Of a stretch of 64,000 nucleotides of DNA, positions 24,277 to 35,380 are shown piece after piece. The DNA is from Sialis fuliginosa (Eukaryota; Arthropoda; Insecta; Megaloptera; Sialidae). The stretch covers positions 4,712,001-4,776,000 of the forward strand of contig OY540810.1 in assembly GCA_961205875.1 (NCBI GenBank), read 5' to 3'. Numbering within the stretch: the stretch's first letter is position 1; every line of letters begins with the position of its first letter. The notes beneath the pieces are model-generated. The model did not search any database and was not told the origin of the DNA. It saw nothing but the letters and a program-made list of their open reading frames with translations. The position numbers were made by a program, and so were the translations under genes.

Positions 24277-24300
24277 TTTAACCCTTAATTGGTTTCATGG
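24277..24300 (-). repeat. Terminal motif like that bracketing the 184-bp array
   Basis: TTTTTAACCCTTAATTGG here shares TTAACCCTTAATTG with the right bracket of the 184-bp array (63592-63605). It may be a solo end of the same element family. Confidence 0.35.
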
Positions 24301-24879
24301 GGGCTGATAAACATCGTGCGTATCCGCCATATTAAGTAATCTCAATACATCGCGATTCCAGGCGGATGGAGATACGTACGAGTAAAGGGCTGGCCGGTTT
24401 CACTATACCAGTTAATTATGACATATAAATATGTTTTTTGCTTAATTAGGTCATATTAAATAAGTAAGAAAAAATATTTTTGTTAAAAATTTTCCTAAAG
24501 TTAATTTTTAGAGTTACTGTCCTAAAAATATCCAATAAAATTGTAACTTCATTGAGAAAAATTTCATGGTGAAAATCCCAAAAATTCTAGTTTTTGTAAG
24601 AAAAATATAACGTGCTAGTCTTCATAACAAGTGTTGATATGAACTTTCAATAATAACTGTTCATTCATTATGTTCGTCCATAAACACCAATAGTGCAAAA
24701 ACATATAACCAATGAAAATGATTACTTGGACATTCGCAATGTGAAGATTAAATCGACCTTACTGTTATAACAATATCTAACAAGATGTTACACAGTGAAG
24801 TTTAAAGTAAAATTACCACTGAATAATATAACAGAGATTAAATCCAAAACAGAATAAAGAAAATAATATCTACAAACGC

Positions 24880-25020
24880 TGTGGTGCTGTGGCCAACGCC
24901 TTGGTCGTGCGAGAAAGAAGAGTACAAACCCATTAACCAAGGCGATAACGTCGGATATGACGTCACAAGTCAGTCACGCTTTGAGGTGTGTTCAGTGGTG
25001 GCTCGTTTGAAATTATAAAG
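24880..25020. promoter_or_regulatory. GC-richer island with perfect CRE
   Basis: Contains the full CRE palindrome TGACGTCA (24958-24965) and an inverted pair CGCCTTGG (24898-24905) / CCAAGGCG (24937-24944) that could form a stem. One frame stays open for about 45 codons but has no recognisable protein. It may be a conserved enhancer or promoter fragment, or the head of an unrecognised SINE. Confidence 0.35.
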
Positions 25021-25558
25021 TGTGTTGAATAGCAATATTTGTAATTGGACAGAGTGTAATATATACAGTTTTAATTAACTTATAAGACTTTAGCTATATA
25101 CTTCTTAAGAGTAGAGGTTATTTTAGTGTGCAATTTTAGCTTGTTTTTCTAAAAAGTCTAAAATTTAAATGTGTAGTAATAAAAGTTTCTAAGGTAAAAA
25201 TAAATACAGATTAATTATGTTCAATAATGTTTATATTATATTGCGGAGTTTTTTTTTATATTCAAATTTCAATAATATAGTATTTATTGCGATCGTTTTT
25301 TTAATCATCACCTCTTATTTTTTCTATAATATATCTTTTTTTGCTTAAATTGTGCAGCTTAAAAATTTTATGAAAATAACTTCTACTTAAGTGGGCATTA
25401 TCTTTTACAAAGTTCAAAGATATTTTATTATCTACTTAAACCTTGTGACTTGAACAAAATATAATCCATTTCAAAATTTATAATTGTTAATTTAATTTTT
25501 GGAATTGATATTGTATAGTAGGTACCTCTTTTTGGTTGTATACATAAATCCTTGAGAT
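25021..25558. other. AT-rich non-coding DNA
   Basis: Nothing recognisable. Confidence 0.55.
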
Positions 25559-25672
25559 AAAAAATACTTGGAAAAATCCCCGACTTAACAGAATTTTAAA
25601 TAAATTCCCAGACATTCCCTGACCACTTTAGGCTTCCCTGACTTTCCAGAAAGTGGATACTGCCCTGTAAAT
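25559..25672 (+). mobile_element. TTCCCTGACTTTCCAG-type transposon end
   Basis: ATTCCCTGACCACTTTAGGC and TTCCCTGACTTTCCAGAAAG lead to GTGGATACTGCCCTG. The reverse complement starts CAGGGCAGTATCCACTTTCT, a CAGGG-type terminus found on widespread animal DNA transposons. No partner end is nearby. Confidence 0.4.
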
Positions 25673-26299
25673 ATAAACAACGTTCAATACATTAAAACAT
25701 TATTTGTAATATATAAATTCCGCCACTGTTTTTTTGTGTGTGTATATATACATATATGTATAGAACGTTACATAAATGTGTGTGTGTAAATTAGCCCCAG
25801 CTTTTGTGGTTCTACGATCCATTGTAGCACGTCACAAAATACCCTGCGCGAATGCGGTTTCAATGAGGCTCCTTTCCATTTATATCTTACTCTCCTTTTC
25901 TTGTTTAATTGTTTTTAAGGGCTTTCCATGAATTATGGAATTCCAGTCTGCAATATTGCCGTTTGTAAATAACTCGCATAACATTTCATACTGCGTTGTT
26001 CTGAATATCCAAGAATATAATTATACTTGGAATGTTTGTTGTATTTTTGGTTTAAAATAAAAAAAATACGCAATGACACAACCGTTATGAGATCAAAGAA
26101 GCGTAAAAAAATAAACATATGCATTAAACATACTTACTGCTTTTAAATGTATAACAAAAATAAATGATGTTGTGAAAAACGTTAACATTGTATTACGACA
26201 GTCGTCGACTTTCATACATAATTGGTCTTGAAAATGTGAACGAAAGAAGAGCAATACATAAAAAAATAAAACATGGAAATTGTTTTTGAAAATATTTAT
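25673..26299. other. AT-rich DNA with TG/TA microsatellite
   Basis: A mixed (TG)n/(TA)n tract lies at 25732-25762. The 63-codon minus-strand frame (25933-26124) is unsupported. Confidence 0.5.
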
Positions 26300-26303
26300 A
26301 TTC

Positions 26304-26395
26304 TAATCGACACGTGTTTCGACTTCCAGGAATTCCTCGTCAGATGCCTAATAATACCAGACTCTTGTGTCCGAAAGTACCATGCCGAGATTACA
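26304..26395 (-). mobile_element. Penelope-like remnant with hammerhead-type motif
   Basis: Minus strand: CTGACGA (forward 26338-26344), then GGAATTCCTGGAAGTC, then CGAAACACGTGTCG (forward 26308-26321). CUGANGA, a stem and GAAAC followed by a short palindromic stem is the order of hammerhead ribozyme cores found in terminal repeats of Penelope-like elements. Stem II is imperfect here, so activity is doubtful. No reverse transcriptase or GIY-YIG coding sequence is seen nearby. Confidence 0.4.
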
Positions 26396-26830
26396 AGAAA
26401 CAATGAGTTGTAGGGTTTTCACTTTTTTTTTAAATAACCACTAATAAAAACAAAAGGTTAAAGAATATCGTGGCGCCATCTACGTGTTAATAGATACATT
26501 GATTTCATCTTCATTATTTAAGTATTTGAATTGATTTTTATTTAGCAAATTAATAACAAAGTTTTTTTTAATTATTAAATATTTTTTTATTAAAGTTTTA
26601 TAAGCAAAGTTGATGATGTCCAAGTAATAAGATACCATAGTAAAAATATAAATTTCAATTTGGGATAAAATAATAACGCCACAACTTTTATTTGAAATAT
26701 TTTTTTTTCAAAGCTTCGTTTCAGAAATACAAGTTTGAAAATAAACAGATGGTATATTATTTTTCGTGTGGTATTCTGAACTGATCGGAACGGAAATCTA
26801 ATGGCGGAAACCCAAATTACACTCCCGTTT
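26396..26830. other. AT-rich non-coding DNA
   Basis: Nothing recognisable. Confidence 0.5.
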
Positions 26831-26835
26831 CTTTT

Positions 26836-27096
26836 AAGGGGTTAAGACCACTGTGACGGGCGTTTTTTCAGGGTAATTTTCAAGAATTAATGTCTAACTA
26901 AATATTTATAAAACACCAGTAATTATTTTCATTATCTTCTATACACATTGAAGAACGTGTCAAAATTTTTTTATCAAAAAAAATATAAAACTCGTCGAGT
27001 TAAGCCACTTCGCATAGAAATTGAGATATTTACGATTTTGTATAATAAATAGCGAAAAATCTCAATATTTCGCCCCGTCACAGATAAAGGGTTGCA
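26836..27096. mobile_element. TGTGACGGG-TIR element (piggyBac-like ends)
   Basis: The left end GGGGTTAAGACCACTGTGAC then GGGCG and the right end CGCCCCGTCACAGATAAAGG are inverted (TGTGACGGG core). TTAA lies just outside or inside the left end. A second left end, CCACTGTGACGGG preceded by AACCCCTTAAGGGC, occurs at 43071-43103. About 260 bp, non-coding. The TTAA context suggests piggyBac-type, by inference only. Confidence 0.45.
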
Positions 27097-27285
27097 ATTT
27101 GTCTCATACGATCGGAGGGGTAAGAACAAGAAAGTGTTCAATCATAGTAATTTAAAAAAAAATATCTAATCAGCAACAAAATATATCTGTATGGTATCAA
27201 GTATTTAAAATATTAATAAATAATGATTTTACTTACCCACAAAAATATTTCAAGTTCTAATTTTGTATAAAACATAATTTGTTCA

Positions 27286-27341
27286 TATGTGGCCGCGAGC
27301 CACACATAAGAGTGTCGCGGGCCGCGGGTTCTCCAGCCCTG
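27286..27341 (-). mobile_element. hAT-type end (CAGGGCTGGAGAACCCGCGG)
   Basis: Minus strand from 27341: CAGGGCTGGAGAACCCGCGG followed by CCCGCGACACTC and GGCTCGCGGCC. CAGGGNTGGNNAACC...GCGGCCCGCGG is a classic end of non-autonomous hAT elements. The opposite end was not found. Confidence 0.6.
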
Positions 27342-27539
27342 TTCTAGAGGGTTCAAAGGATTTTTTGTGTCAATAAAAAAAAATGATTAACTATGTTTAT
27401 AAAATAATTAGGTCATTATTATGTACGCCATTCCATTTTAAACATACATACTACACAAATTAATATCCATGTGAATGTACATCGAAGTATAATCGAGATG
27501 TACATATTTTAACGTCTTCTACTAAGCATGTATTATACA

Positions 27540-27725
27540 CAAACCGGGTAATTACCCTTAAACAAGCGCGCGTACCTCATCCACCCCTTAAACAACCTCA
27601 CACTCGCTTCGCAACGGTTCGACGTACAACGGGAGACTATTCATCATATTTCGCGTACAAATACTATTAACCGCAGTTGTCTTGCTTAAATGCTTTGCGC
27701 CTCTTTTGTTTATACTTCATCATAA
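27540..27725. promoter_or_regulatory. GC-richer non-repeat island
   Basis: The block from ACCGGGTAATTACCC (an inverted GGGTAATTACCC palindrome) to CGAGACGTAATTATCGC has CpG-containing words (AAGCGCGCG, TTCGCAACGGTTCGACG) and homeodomain-type TAATTA cores. No open protein and no transposon end. A candidate conserved non-coding element; function unknown. Confidence 0.3.
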
Positions 27726-29029
27726 TAAAACGAGACGTAATTATCGCAAATTTAATAAAAAGATAAGTAATATTCGTTGGCATTCGTTCGATGGAAATTG
27801 TTTTAATCTATAAATGCTGAGAAGAGGTTATTGGATATATGGTATTTAGATTTTCAAATCTTTTTGTTTTTATTAGAAGGGAATGTTGAAAATTGAATTG
27901 TATGAATACAGATTTTCCAACAGCGTTTTAGTATTTTATTCATTAAAATGAAAATATAATATAATAGTTTATTTTAAAGTAAATATTTTCTACTTGGATA
28001 AGATTACATATACATATTAATATACGTTCTGTATCTTTCCTGTCTACAAAATATTGAACACTTTGTAACTTAATACTTACTAACATATTATTAAATAACA
28101 TGGCTTAATCATAAAATGCACCTACCTTAAATTTTTTTTAATGTAATAATTAATAAGATTGTCAAAGGATTGCTGTTGATTTATTACGTTTTGCGACCTG
28201 TAGCATGTAGCGTCGCTTAAAAACGTTATTTGTTTATAGTTTTAAAATAGGCAGTGTCTAATAAAATCAATAACTGCATCATATATATGTATGCACGTTA
28301 ATTAATGATATCTTTGAATAGTGCAAAGTTCGCAAAGAAAAGCACACAGCCAAAATAAAAAAGTAGAACTACGAGTAGTAACGGAAACTTGTTCTCTTGA
28401 AAGTTTTTGTATTATTGAATTGCCGATAGTACAAAGAAATAAAGAATTGAAAAAAAGTTCAAATCTTATGAGGCATGTTACACAACTGAAATACGCGACG
28501 TGTAATGAAACAGTAGAATGAAAATTCTGATTGTCTTAAGTTTTGGATAGAGATACGTACCCCTTATTTTAAAATAAACGTAGTTGGATATTCATAAAAT
28601 TAATTGGGTTGGAAAAAAATCATTGAAAAAATATACAATGAAATCCGCTGAATGTTACTTTTTTATAAGTGCACATATTAAAAGAGAGTAAATTCAAGAC
28701 CTCGCAAATAAACAAGATCGTTCAAATTAAAAATAAACTCTCAAAGCACAGCACGTATAAAGTAAAAACATATAGAGAAAAATAACATGTGCTGAGAGCC
28801 TTATAATCTTTTTCATTCAACGAAAATCTTTTAATAATATATATAAAAAAAAGAACACACATTTGGTATTCATGTAAAGGAAAAAAACTGTACGGCGACG
28901 CTTTTTCACTACGTTTTTATTTTTCTCTTATTTAAACACAAAATCACCCTGCATTGAAATTGTGAAAAGATGTTTTAAATGTGTGTATATATAAAAACCC
29001 GTAACTGATCAACGATCCATCTCAATCTA
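27726..29029. other. AT-rich non-coding DNA
   Basis: The 66-codon plus-strand frame at 28321-28521 is rich in Lys/Glu/Ser but shows no domain and no splice context. Nothing else is seen. Confidence 0.45.
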
Positions 29030-29200
29030 TTGGAATTTCTTAGGCGTTTCTCGGTTGCGTCGACAATCAATCAACCCTTAAGTATCAAGTAAGGGGTGGA
29101 TTTTCCGCCTCCACTCAATTGGAAAGGACATGATTTTTCTTGAGATAAACGCCAATATGAATTAGTCAAGAGAAATCCGCTGAATAGCGGTAATTAGAAA
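29030..29200. promoter_or_regulatory. GC-richer non-repeat island
   Basis: Contains CAATCAATCAACCCTTAAG, TATCAAGTAAGGGGTGG and CTCAATTGGAAAG, with homeodomain and NK-2-type (TCAAGTA) words. Its texture differs from the A/T-run surroundings and matches no repeat in the window. Candidate enhancer. Confidence 0.28.
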
Positions 29201-29315
29201 TGAAATATATGTTTTGATCGTTCTTTTAAAATCTTCTATACTTTGTGCAAATTAAACGAAAATCTATTCTCTTTGTATTCCAGTTATGTCAGTAAATACC
29301 TTATTCATATAAATA

Positions 29316-30171
29316 CAGAGTGTACGCGATAAATTGGCAACATTTTACTGAAACAAGCCTCTTCTAAGAACATAGTACGATCTGTATCTGATAACTTCAA
29401 CAATAAACTTGCGAACCGTTGCATCCAACATCTGCAATTCTCTTGCTATGATAATTTATTGATACTTCCAGGATTATGTGTATTTTTTTTCTGTGTACTC
29501 TCTGAACTTGTGCGATCCTTGCGTACCTTATGGGCGAGTCCATGGAATGAATTTTACTAGTTTATGCTAATCAAAACGATATTTTTTGATATTAATATAA
29601 ATTTATAATATGAAATAACATCTGAAAAGGAGCTAATTTTTTATTAACTTCACTATGTTAAAAGAAGAATTTTGCAAAATATTATATGAAGCTAGATTGT
29701 ATGTTTATCTATTTTTAATGATTTTTGATAAGTGTAACGGGCGTTACACACAATTTATATAGATAATTTTTACTTCATTGCTTGATATTGTTTTTTACCA
29801 TTTGGACGTTAATTCACCAAGAAGTGAACTTTTTACGCAAAAAATAAATAAAACAAAAAAGTCAGTAAAAGTAGCGGTTAGTCTGGACTCGCTCTTATGC
29901 GTTTTCCGTGTTGGTGAGGCAACAGAATCAGCATCATACACCTTTTTCACGTTGTATACTGTACGAATAGGTATGTTACTGAAGTCCGCAACTTTATTAA
30001 CAGTTCGCCCTGCGCGCAGTCCAGAAATTATGGTTGCTTTCGAATTTAATACTTTATATCTGAAGCAACGATGTTTAATCATAACCATAGAAACATAATT
30101 CCATAAAATTCATAAGAAGCACATAAAATAAGTAAATGCAAAGTTTTTACCAATTTATCGCGAGCACCCTG
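29316..30171 (-). mobile_element. Internally deleted Tc1/mariner-type transposon
   Basis: The left end CAGAGTGTACGCGATAAATT (then GGCAA) and the right end read inward CAGGGTGCTCGCGATAAATT (then GGTAA) form TIRs of about 25 bp, each flanked by TA (29314-29315 and 30172-30173). The length of 856 bp is below the roughly 1.3 kb usual for autonomous members, and the N-terminal transposase part is present on the minus strand. A small perfect palindrome, GTGTAACGGGCGTTACAC (29732-29749), lies in the middle. Confidence 0.85.
29795..30088 (-). pseudogene. Tc1/mariner-type transposase, N-terminal fragment
   Basis: 97 codons. After a short start come SKATIISGLRAGRTVNKVAD (residues 18-37) and then NIPIRTVYNVKKVYDADS, a first helix-turn-helix followed by the basic linker PTRKTHKSES. 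This arrangement (residues about 17-70) is that of the DNA-binding domain of IS630/Tc1/mariner transposases of insects. The DDE catalytic domain does not follow; after residue 70 the frame drifts into unrelated residues. Position and strand fit the surrounding TIR element. Confidence 0.7.
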
Positions 30172-30185
30172 TAAAAGTAAAAATC

Positions 30186-30345
30186 GTTTTTTCTTGGCCG
30201 CGGTCTTGATTTTGGGTACGCGTATGGAACGAGACGGAGACGAGATGGCTTTGTTTTTTACGATACAGTATCGAGATGAGTTTCAAAAACCGAAACGAGA
30301 CAAGATATACCTGATTCGTCTTATGTGCAGCCCTAGTTATTAAGT
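30186..30345 (-). mobile_element. hAT-type end (CTAGGGCTGCACATAAGACG)
   Basis: On the minus strand from 30335 the sequence begins AGGGCTGCACATAAGACGAA and continues with CGAGAC/CTCGT-rich words (ATATCTTGTCTCGTTTCGG, CATCTCGATACTG). Such YAGGGCTGCA starts with clustered short words are usual for hAT elements. The partner end is absent; it lies directly beside the mariner-type element. Confidence 0.5.
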
Positions 30346-30846
30346 AAGATACTGCTATGAAAAAATCTTGAGAAACATTATATGTATATACAAAAACCTC
30401 GTGATAATTTTATCTAAATGATACGTATACAATATCAAAATATAAATATTACATTTTGAGAATCACTGGTGCTCACAGCATGGTGAACCCTGTAGTTTGT
30501 TTTAATTAAAATGTCAATAAAAGTTCCGTCTAATCAGTCGACTTCATCAACAGTAAAACTAAGTGACTACCGCTGCAACTTCTATCATTTTCATTATGAT
30601 GCAATACACGGGCGTTATGCACTGACTGGCTTACTCTTAAATTCCCACACACACACAACTATATCATACACAGCGTGTTCAATCAGAATTAGAGCTCATT
30701 AGTTTCATTACAAATAGGTAAATAATAATTTTATTTTAAAATATGAAATGAATATAAAGATAATAATTTATTTAAATATGTATGTATATTACTCGATTAA
30801 TAATTAAATACATCTAAATTTCAAAATAATGCGAACATAATTTATA
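30346..30846. other. AT-rich DNA with CA microsatellite
   Basis: A short (CA)n tract lies near 30644-30656. The 63-codon frame at 30511-30702 has no domain. Confidence 0.5.
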
Positions 30847-31025
30847 ACGTAGTGGCACCAGTCTTGGAAAGGACCCCAGTAATGGAAAATTTTTAATTAA
30901 ATGTACTGAATTAGAAATATGTGTTGATATTTGATTACTACCATTTCTGAATATTAATCTATATACATTTAACTGAATGACCATCGGACAATAGGTGTCA
31001 AAATGGTGGACATTTAAACTAATTA
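30847..31025 (-). mobile_element. MITE family A, copy 5 (right-end fragment)
   Basis: Starts ACGTAGTGGCACCAGTCTTG after TATA, followed by GGACCCCAGTAATGG and the CATTTCTGAATATTAATC block. It matches 11058-11240 with a short deletion and stops at ACATTTAAACTAATTA. Confidence 0.8.
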
Positions 31026-31827
31026 ACGTAAATTTTTTCCGACTTGATTTACTATTATCGTCACTGCTTAGTTGTTATGTTACCTAACGTAACAAAATAT
31101 AGCCTATAACCTGGTCAGAGAATTAAAAAAGAAACCACGTAAATCGGATTAGTGGTCTCGAGGGATATGGGCTCAAACAGACAGACAGATGTTCAGCTTT
31201 ATATATATAAATGAAAATAACCTATTTCATATCTCCAATCTCATTCGAAGAATTACATTAGCACACATACATACAAAATTGAGAAATACAATAATGAAAT
31301 TTTTACAAAATCATAAAAACCAGAACTTTTAAATCGTATTAAAAAATCACCTGTATATAAAGTACACGTATACATACACTGAAATACCCACCCACACGTG
31401 TACGAACGTGTATTTTGATCAGTTCAAGAAACGCTACTATTAAAATGCTATTACTATTTTATATGGCCTTGGAAATTGTACAGGAGTGTAAATTTCAAAT
31501 GCACATATTTATTTACATTTGTATTTTTCTACATGCAACACTTTATTTGTAAGAGCGAGATTCCATGTGTGATATTTGTGAATGAGAATAGGAAAGAAAA
31601 TCGTTATTTGCCAAGTCTAGACCTCAATAGTATTTACATTTGTTTTATTATGCTTGTACATATGATTTATTACTGTAACAGATTATGCATGTTTTTAGAA
31701 TCCGAATGAAAAGAATATTGTAGCCTGTTGAATTAAAGAAAATTATTATTTTTACTATTATGAATAATTTGAATTAAATAATAAATTATTTCATAAAGGC
31801 TACGAAGCATCAGGTAAATACATAGAG
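31026..31827. other. AT-rich DNA with CAGACAGACAGA scrap
   Basis: 31125-31210 (GAAACCACGTAAATCGGAT then CAAACAGACAGACAGATG) has the look of a dispersed repeat tail, unrelated to families A-C. The 77-codon frame at 31476-31709 has no domain. Confidence 0.4.
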
Positions 31828-31925
31828 CAGTGGTTCTTAAACTTATGTAGTCTAGAGACCCCCTTTTGAACAATTATTTCTCAGGGACTCCCTTTTGAAT
31901 ATGCCTTGAACTTTTCATATGCCTA
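31828..31925 (+). mobile_element. hAT-type end (CAGTGGTTCTTAAACTTATG)
   Basis: CAGTGGTTCTTAAACTTATG followed by AGACCCCCTTTTGAACAATT and a similar GGGACTCCCTTTTGAA. CAGTGGTTCTYAAACTT is a widespread hAT terminus; related ends lie at 39248 and (reversed) 55203-55220. The far end is not identified. Confidence 0.6.
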
Positions 31926-33693
31926 ATCATTATAAATACCAAAATTTACCTAGTAATGTATAACAATAATTGATTTAGGGTAGTTATATTCAGAAAAAAA
32001 TCAGTTGATCCTGCTTGCAGCTCTGTTTAAATTAACATAAATATTAATATATAATATTTGTTTTCAAAAAATAATATCATTTTACCTAAAATATTTTTTT
32101 AAAGTTTCGTAAATGTAAGAATAAAGGGAGCCAATCTTATTTAAATGAAATCTAACATTAGTACCTTGAAATAAATATTATGAGGTATATAAAAAGTACA
32201 AGTCTAAACATTAATTTTCCTTCAGCATGATTTATTTTCTGAGAAGAACTCGAGTTAAGTAGAAACATTTTCCACTTTTTAAAGATGCTTACACTTTTCC
32301 GTCATTTTTCATTTGGATATTCCCACAGGATAGATTATGTGTAATGGGCGCGCAGTAATGTAAGTGTCGGTAATAGATAAAAACATCTAGCGCAAACAAT
32401 ATTTCATTTTCTCTTTAGTTAAATGTTTAAATGGATTGCTGTTATCATATGATTACACCCACTCAATTATAATATGCCAAAAAAATTATATTAACATTTA
32501 TTTTGATAAAATACAATATTAAGTGACCTAGACATTGCAAATTAGCTTAAGAAAATATTTCTGATTGATATGACAATATTTATGATAAAATGTGACGTGT
32601 GACTCTGTGGCAATATTTTTATTTTATACATGTTTTATACAAAATTTTCAAATTTGATGCCAAGAATGACTCAAAATAACATTCTCAATTAGGGTTGCGA
32701 TCTGTTAAAATTAATCCATCGTTATAGGTATGAATATTAAAAATTAACTTTAATGTAAAACGTAATCTAATAAAAAAAATATTTAAATTGTTAGTTGAGA
32801 GCAAAAAAAATATATTTTACAATGTTCCCAATATTATCTATATACATACGAGTATAAATAATAATTATAAACCAATTTTGTTGGACGCGGATGATGATAT
32901 CGAATGTAAACGATAAAAAAATGTTCAAAATTAAAAAAAATAGTTGTATTGAAATTGGGTTCAATTATCTTAATTTTCTGAAATCAATATATAACGAAAT
33001 ACATACATATGTAATAAAAATAACAGCTGTATTTATCACAATAGTTGAAGAATATTATATTAATATTGGAATAATATAATATAATAATATAATCGAAACT
33101 AATTACAGAACATATCTACTATTTTTAAGAAAGATATACTCCATTTTATAATTGTGGGTACCCTACTGAAGTGTGAGATAACGAACAATAAAAAATAATA
33201 AAACTAGTTCAAACTCTACCGTAACTCACCTAAGTACTTTTTTACATTAATTTAAAATTGATAATGTATAATATATGCATATCTACTTTTATAAATTATG
33301 CTCACTTTTGCAGAAAGTTGGAGAATATACCTTCTATATTGTTATCATTGAATTATTAAAGAAGGTAAAACTTATATAAGAAAAGTTATAATTATTCTCT
33401 CCTTTAGAATTGTTTCAATTTGTTTGATTGTTTTCAGCTTTAAGATATCCGCATGAGTTAAAACTGTGCATTCTATGAATAGTTTCTTCTGTAATCAAGA
33501 ACTTATCTAGCAATTTCAATTAACGCTCAATTTTCTAGGAAGATTTTAATTAAATTTACGCGTTTTTATCGTATAAAAACTTGGTGTTAAAAGTATACAC
33601 CATTAGTTAATTAAAAATATATAATAATTCGAGGGGTAAGAGACGTTTTCTTTCTATTTTCTTTTTTGAACATCCTACTATTTATTGTAATTT
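31926..33693. other. AT-rich non-coding DNA
   Basis: TGTAATGGGCGCGCAGTAAT at 32338-32358 may be a worn scrap of MITE family A (compare GTAATGAGCACGCAGTGATG at 12837). Otherwise nothing is recognised; the frame at 32891-33079 is unsupported. Confidence 0.45.
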
Positions 33694-34284
33694 ACTATTT
33701 AAATTGAGACAAGTAAATATTTCAAAAATTAAGGGTTTTCAGGTAAAATGTTTGGTACAAAAGTTTCAGGAGGGGAAAAACTAATGGAGGTAAAATTTGA
33801 GACCTTGAATGGAAGTTTCAAGATCATTTTATTCAATAGAAACCTATTTCTTTTTTCGTATTTTACAGAAAAAAAGAAACAACTTTTGCCTGAAAAGTTT
33901 TTTTAACTTATTTTTTTATTAAAATTTAAAAAAATTCCAATACAAAACCTGAAATTTAAAAAAATTCCTTCCTTTAAATTAATTTGTATATGCATAATTA
34001 TTAATAATTAATAATTATTTCAATGTTTTTTTAATAAAAAAAATAAAATAAATTTTTAAAAAATTCTAAACTGTCTTTTAAATCTGAGATTTTTGAAAAA
34101 AAATTTCATTTTTTTTGTAAAAACATGAAGTTGACCTCAAAATGACCTTGAAACCTCGACTCAAGGTCAAAAATTTAACCTCCATTGGTTTTTCCCTTCC
34201 TGACCCTGAAACTTTTGTAGCAGACATTTACCCTGAAAAACCTTAGTTTTCGAGATATATATTTGCTTGTCTCAATTTAAATAG
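33694..34284. mobile_element. Foldback element, arms of about 140-155 bp
   Basis: The left arm starts ACTATTTAAATTGAGACAAG and includes GTACAAAAGTTTCAGGAGGG and AATGGAGGTAAAATTTGAG. The right arm (about 34130-34284) is its diverged reverse complement, with CTTGTCTCAATTTAAATAG near its end. GACAACCCGGTATA just outside the right arm may be the true terminus. The spacer is A/T-rich with smaller nested inverted words. Arms differ more than those at 20021 and 39632, so it is older. Confidence 0.65.
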
Positions 34285-34295
34285 ACAACCCGGTA

Positions 34296-35379
34296 TACCT
34301 AATAAATAATGCGTATCATGAAGAACAGTTTTCCGAATTTGCATCAACGAACAGATTTTCCCTACAATAATAGTATGTTTCGTATACCTACCTATATATG
34401 CATATTATATAAAGAGAGAATATCACGTATTCCTTTTGATGTTACAGCATGTGTCGCTTCGATAGATCTTGTTTATCTTGAATCTACATTCATCTGACAA
34501 ATCAGAAACACAATCGGATCGGAAGGAGTCGGACCGAGTTCATTGAAATGGGCTTACTATATAAAGCATATTATCAGAAGGATCGATATAATCTTACGTT
34601 TGTTTAATTGAGTTGTTCAGAAACAAAAGCGACTAAAAATATCATCTCTTATTTGATTGTAAGATATTAAATTATTGTAATAACTTTTATTTCAGTTAAT
34701 TTTATTAGTTTTTATAGGAATTTATTTTTTCTCTTACAGTCGATTCATTACATATCAAACTTTTTTCAGTTTTATCACTACAAATAGATCATAATTAAAC
34801 TACTAAAATTTGTTACTCCATATACAATAAAAATCTATTTCATTAAAAATACGAGTAATACGGATCACCTCTTTCGTCATCTTCACCTCATGGTTTACAA
34901 AAAATTGACTCCCCCCCCATTTTAATGACGCATCAATCATAATTTGATTCTATGCAATTTTACAGCACATTAATGTATCACGGCTAGACGAACAAAAACT
35001 ATTATTATTCTATTTACTACATACATTCTTACTTGAAAACTTTTCCATGTTTTATTGCACAAACACGATACGTAAAATTACGTTTTATGCATTTTTATAT
35101 TTAATGGGCGAATTGAACTTCAGGTAGCAATTTATTAGGACTCCGATACTAAACTGAGAGTTTATTAAATATTTGTAAATCGAAATCGGTTTAATTTTGT
35201 TTGAGACGAGATGAGACTTCCAAGTCTCAGTTCATCCCGGATTTTATAACCGACAGTTTCGTCCGGTAAATATTAAAGTCAGTTTTGTATGGAAACTAAG
35301 CCGCTCTCGTTTTACAAAACATTTAAGATTTTCTTGATTCTGTCACGTGTGAAACTCTGAATGGATAAAATATATTATA
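34296..35379. other. AT-rich non-coding DNA
   Basis: ACGAGATGAGACTTCCAAGT at 35206-35225 recalls the short-word texture of hAT ends but lacks a terminus. The 62-codon frame at 34309-34497 is unsupported. Confidence 0.45.
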
Positions 35380-35380
35380 G

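Noticed and set aside
24880-25020. tRNA-derived SINE head
   Set aside because: The stem and GC content suggested it, but no A/B box pair, A-rich tail or second copy was found.
29778-30098. 106-codon plus-strand frame
   Set aside because: It is the antisense shadow of the transposase fragment on the minus strand.
31828-32025. Full hAT element from CAGTGGTTCT (31828) to GCAGCTCTG (32017-32025)
   Set aside because: The two ends belong to different terminal types and are not inverted copies.
32338-32380. Eighth copy of MITE family A
   Set aside because: Only about 20 bases resemble the family; too short to count as a copy.
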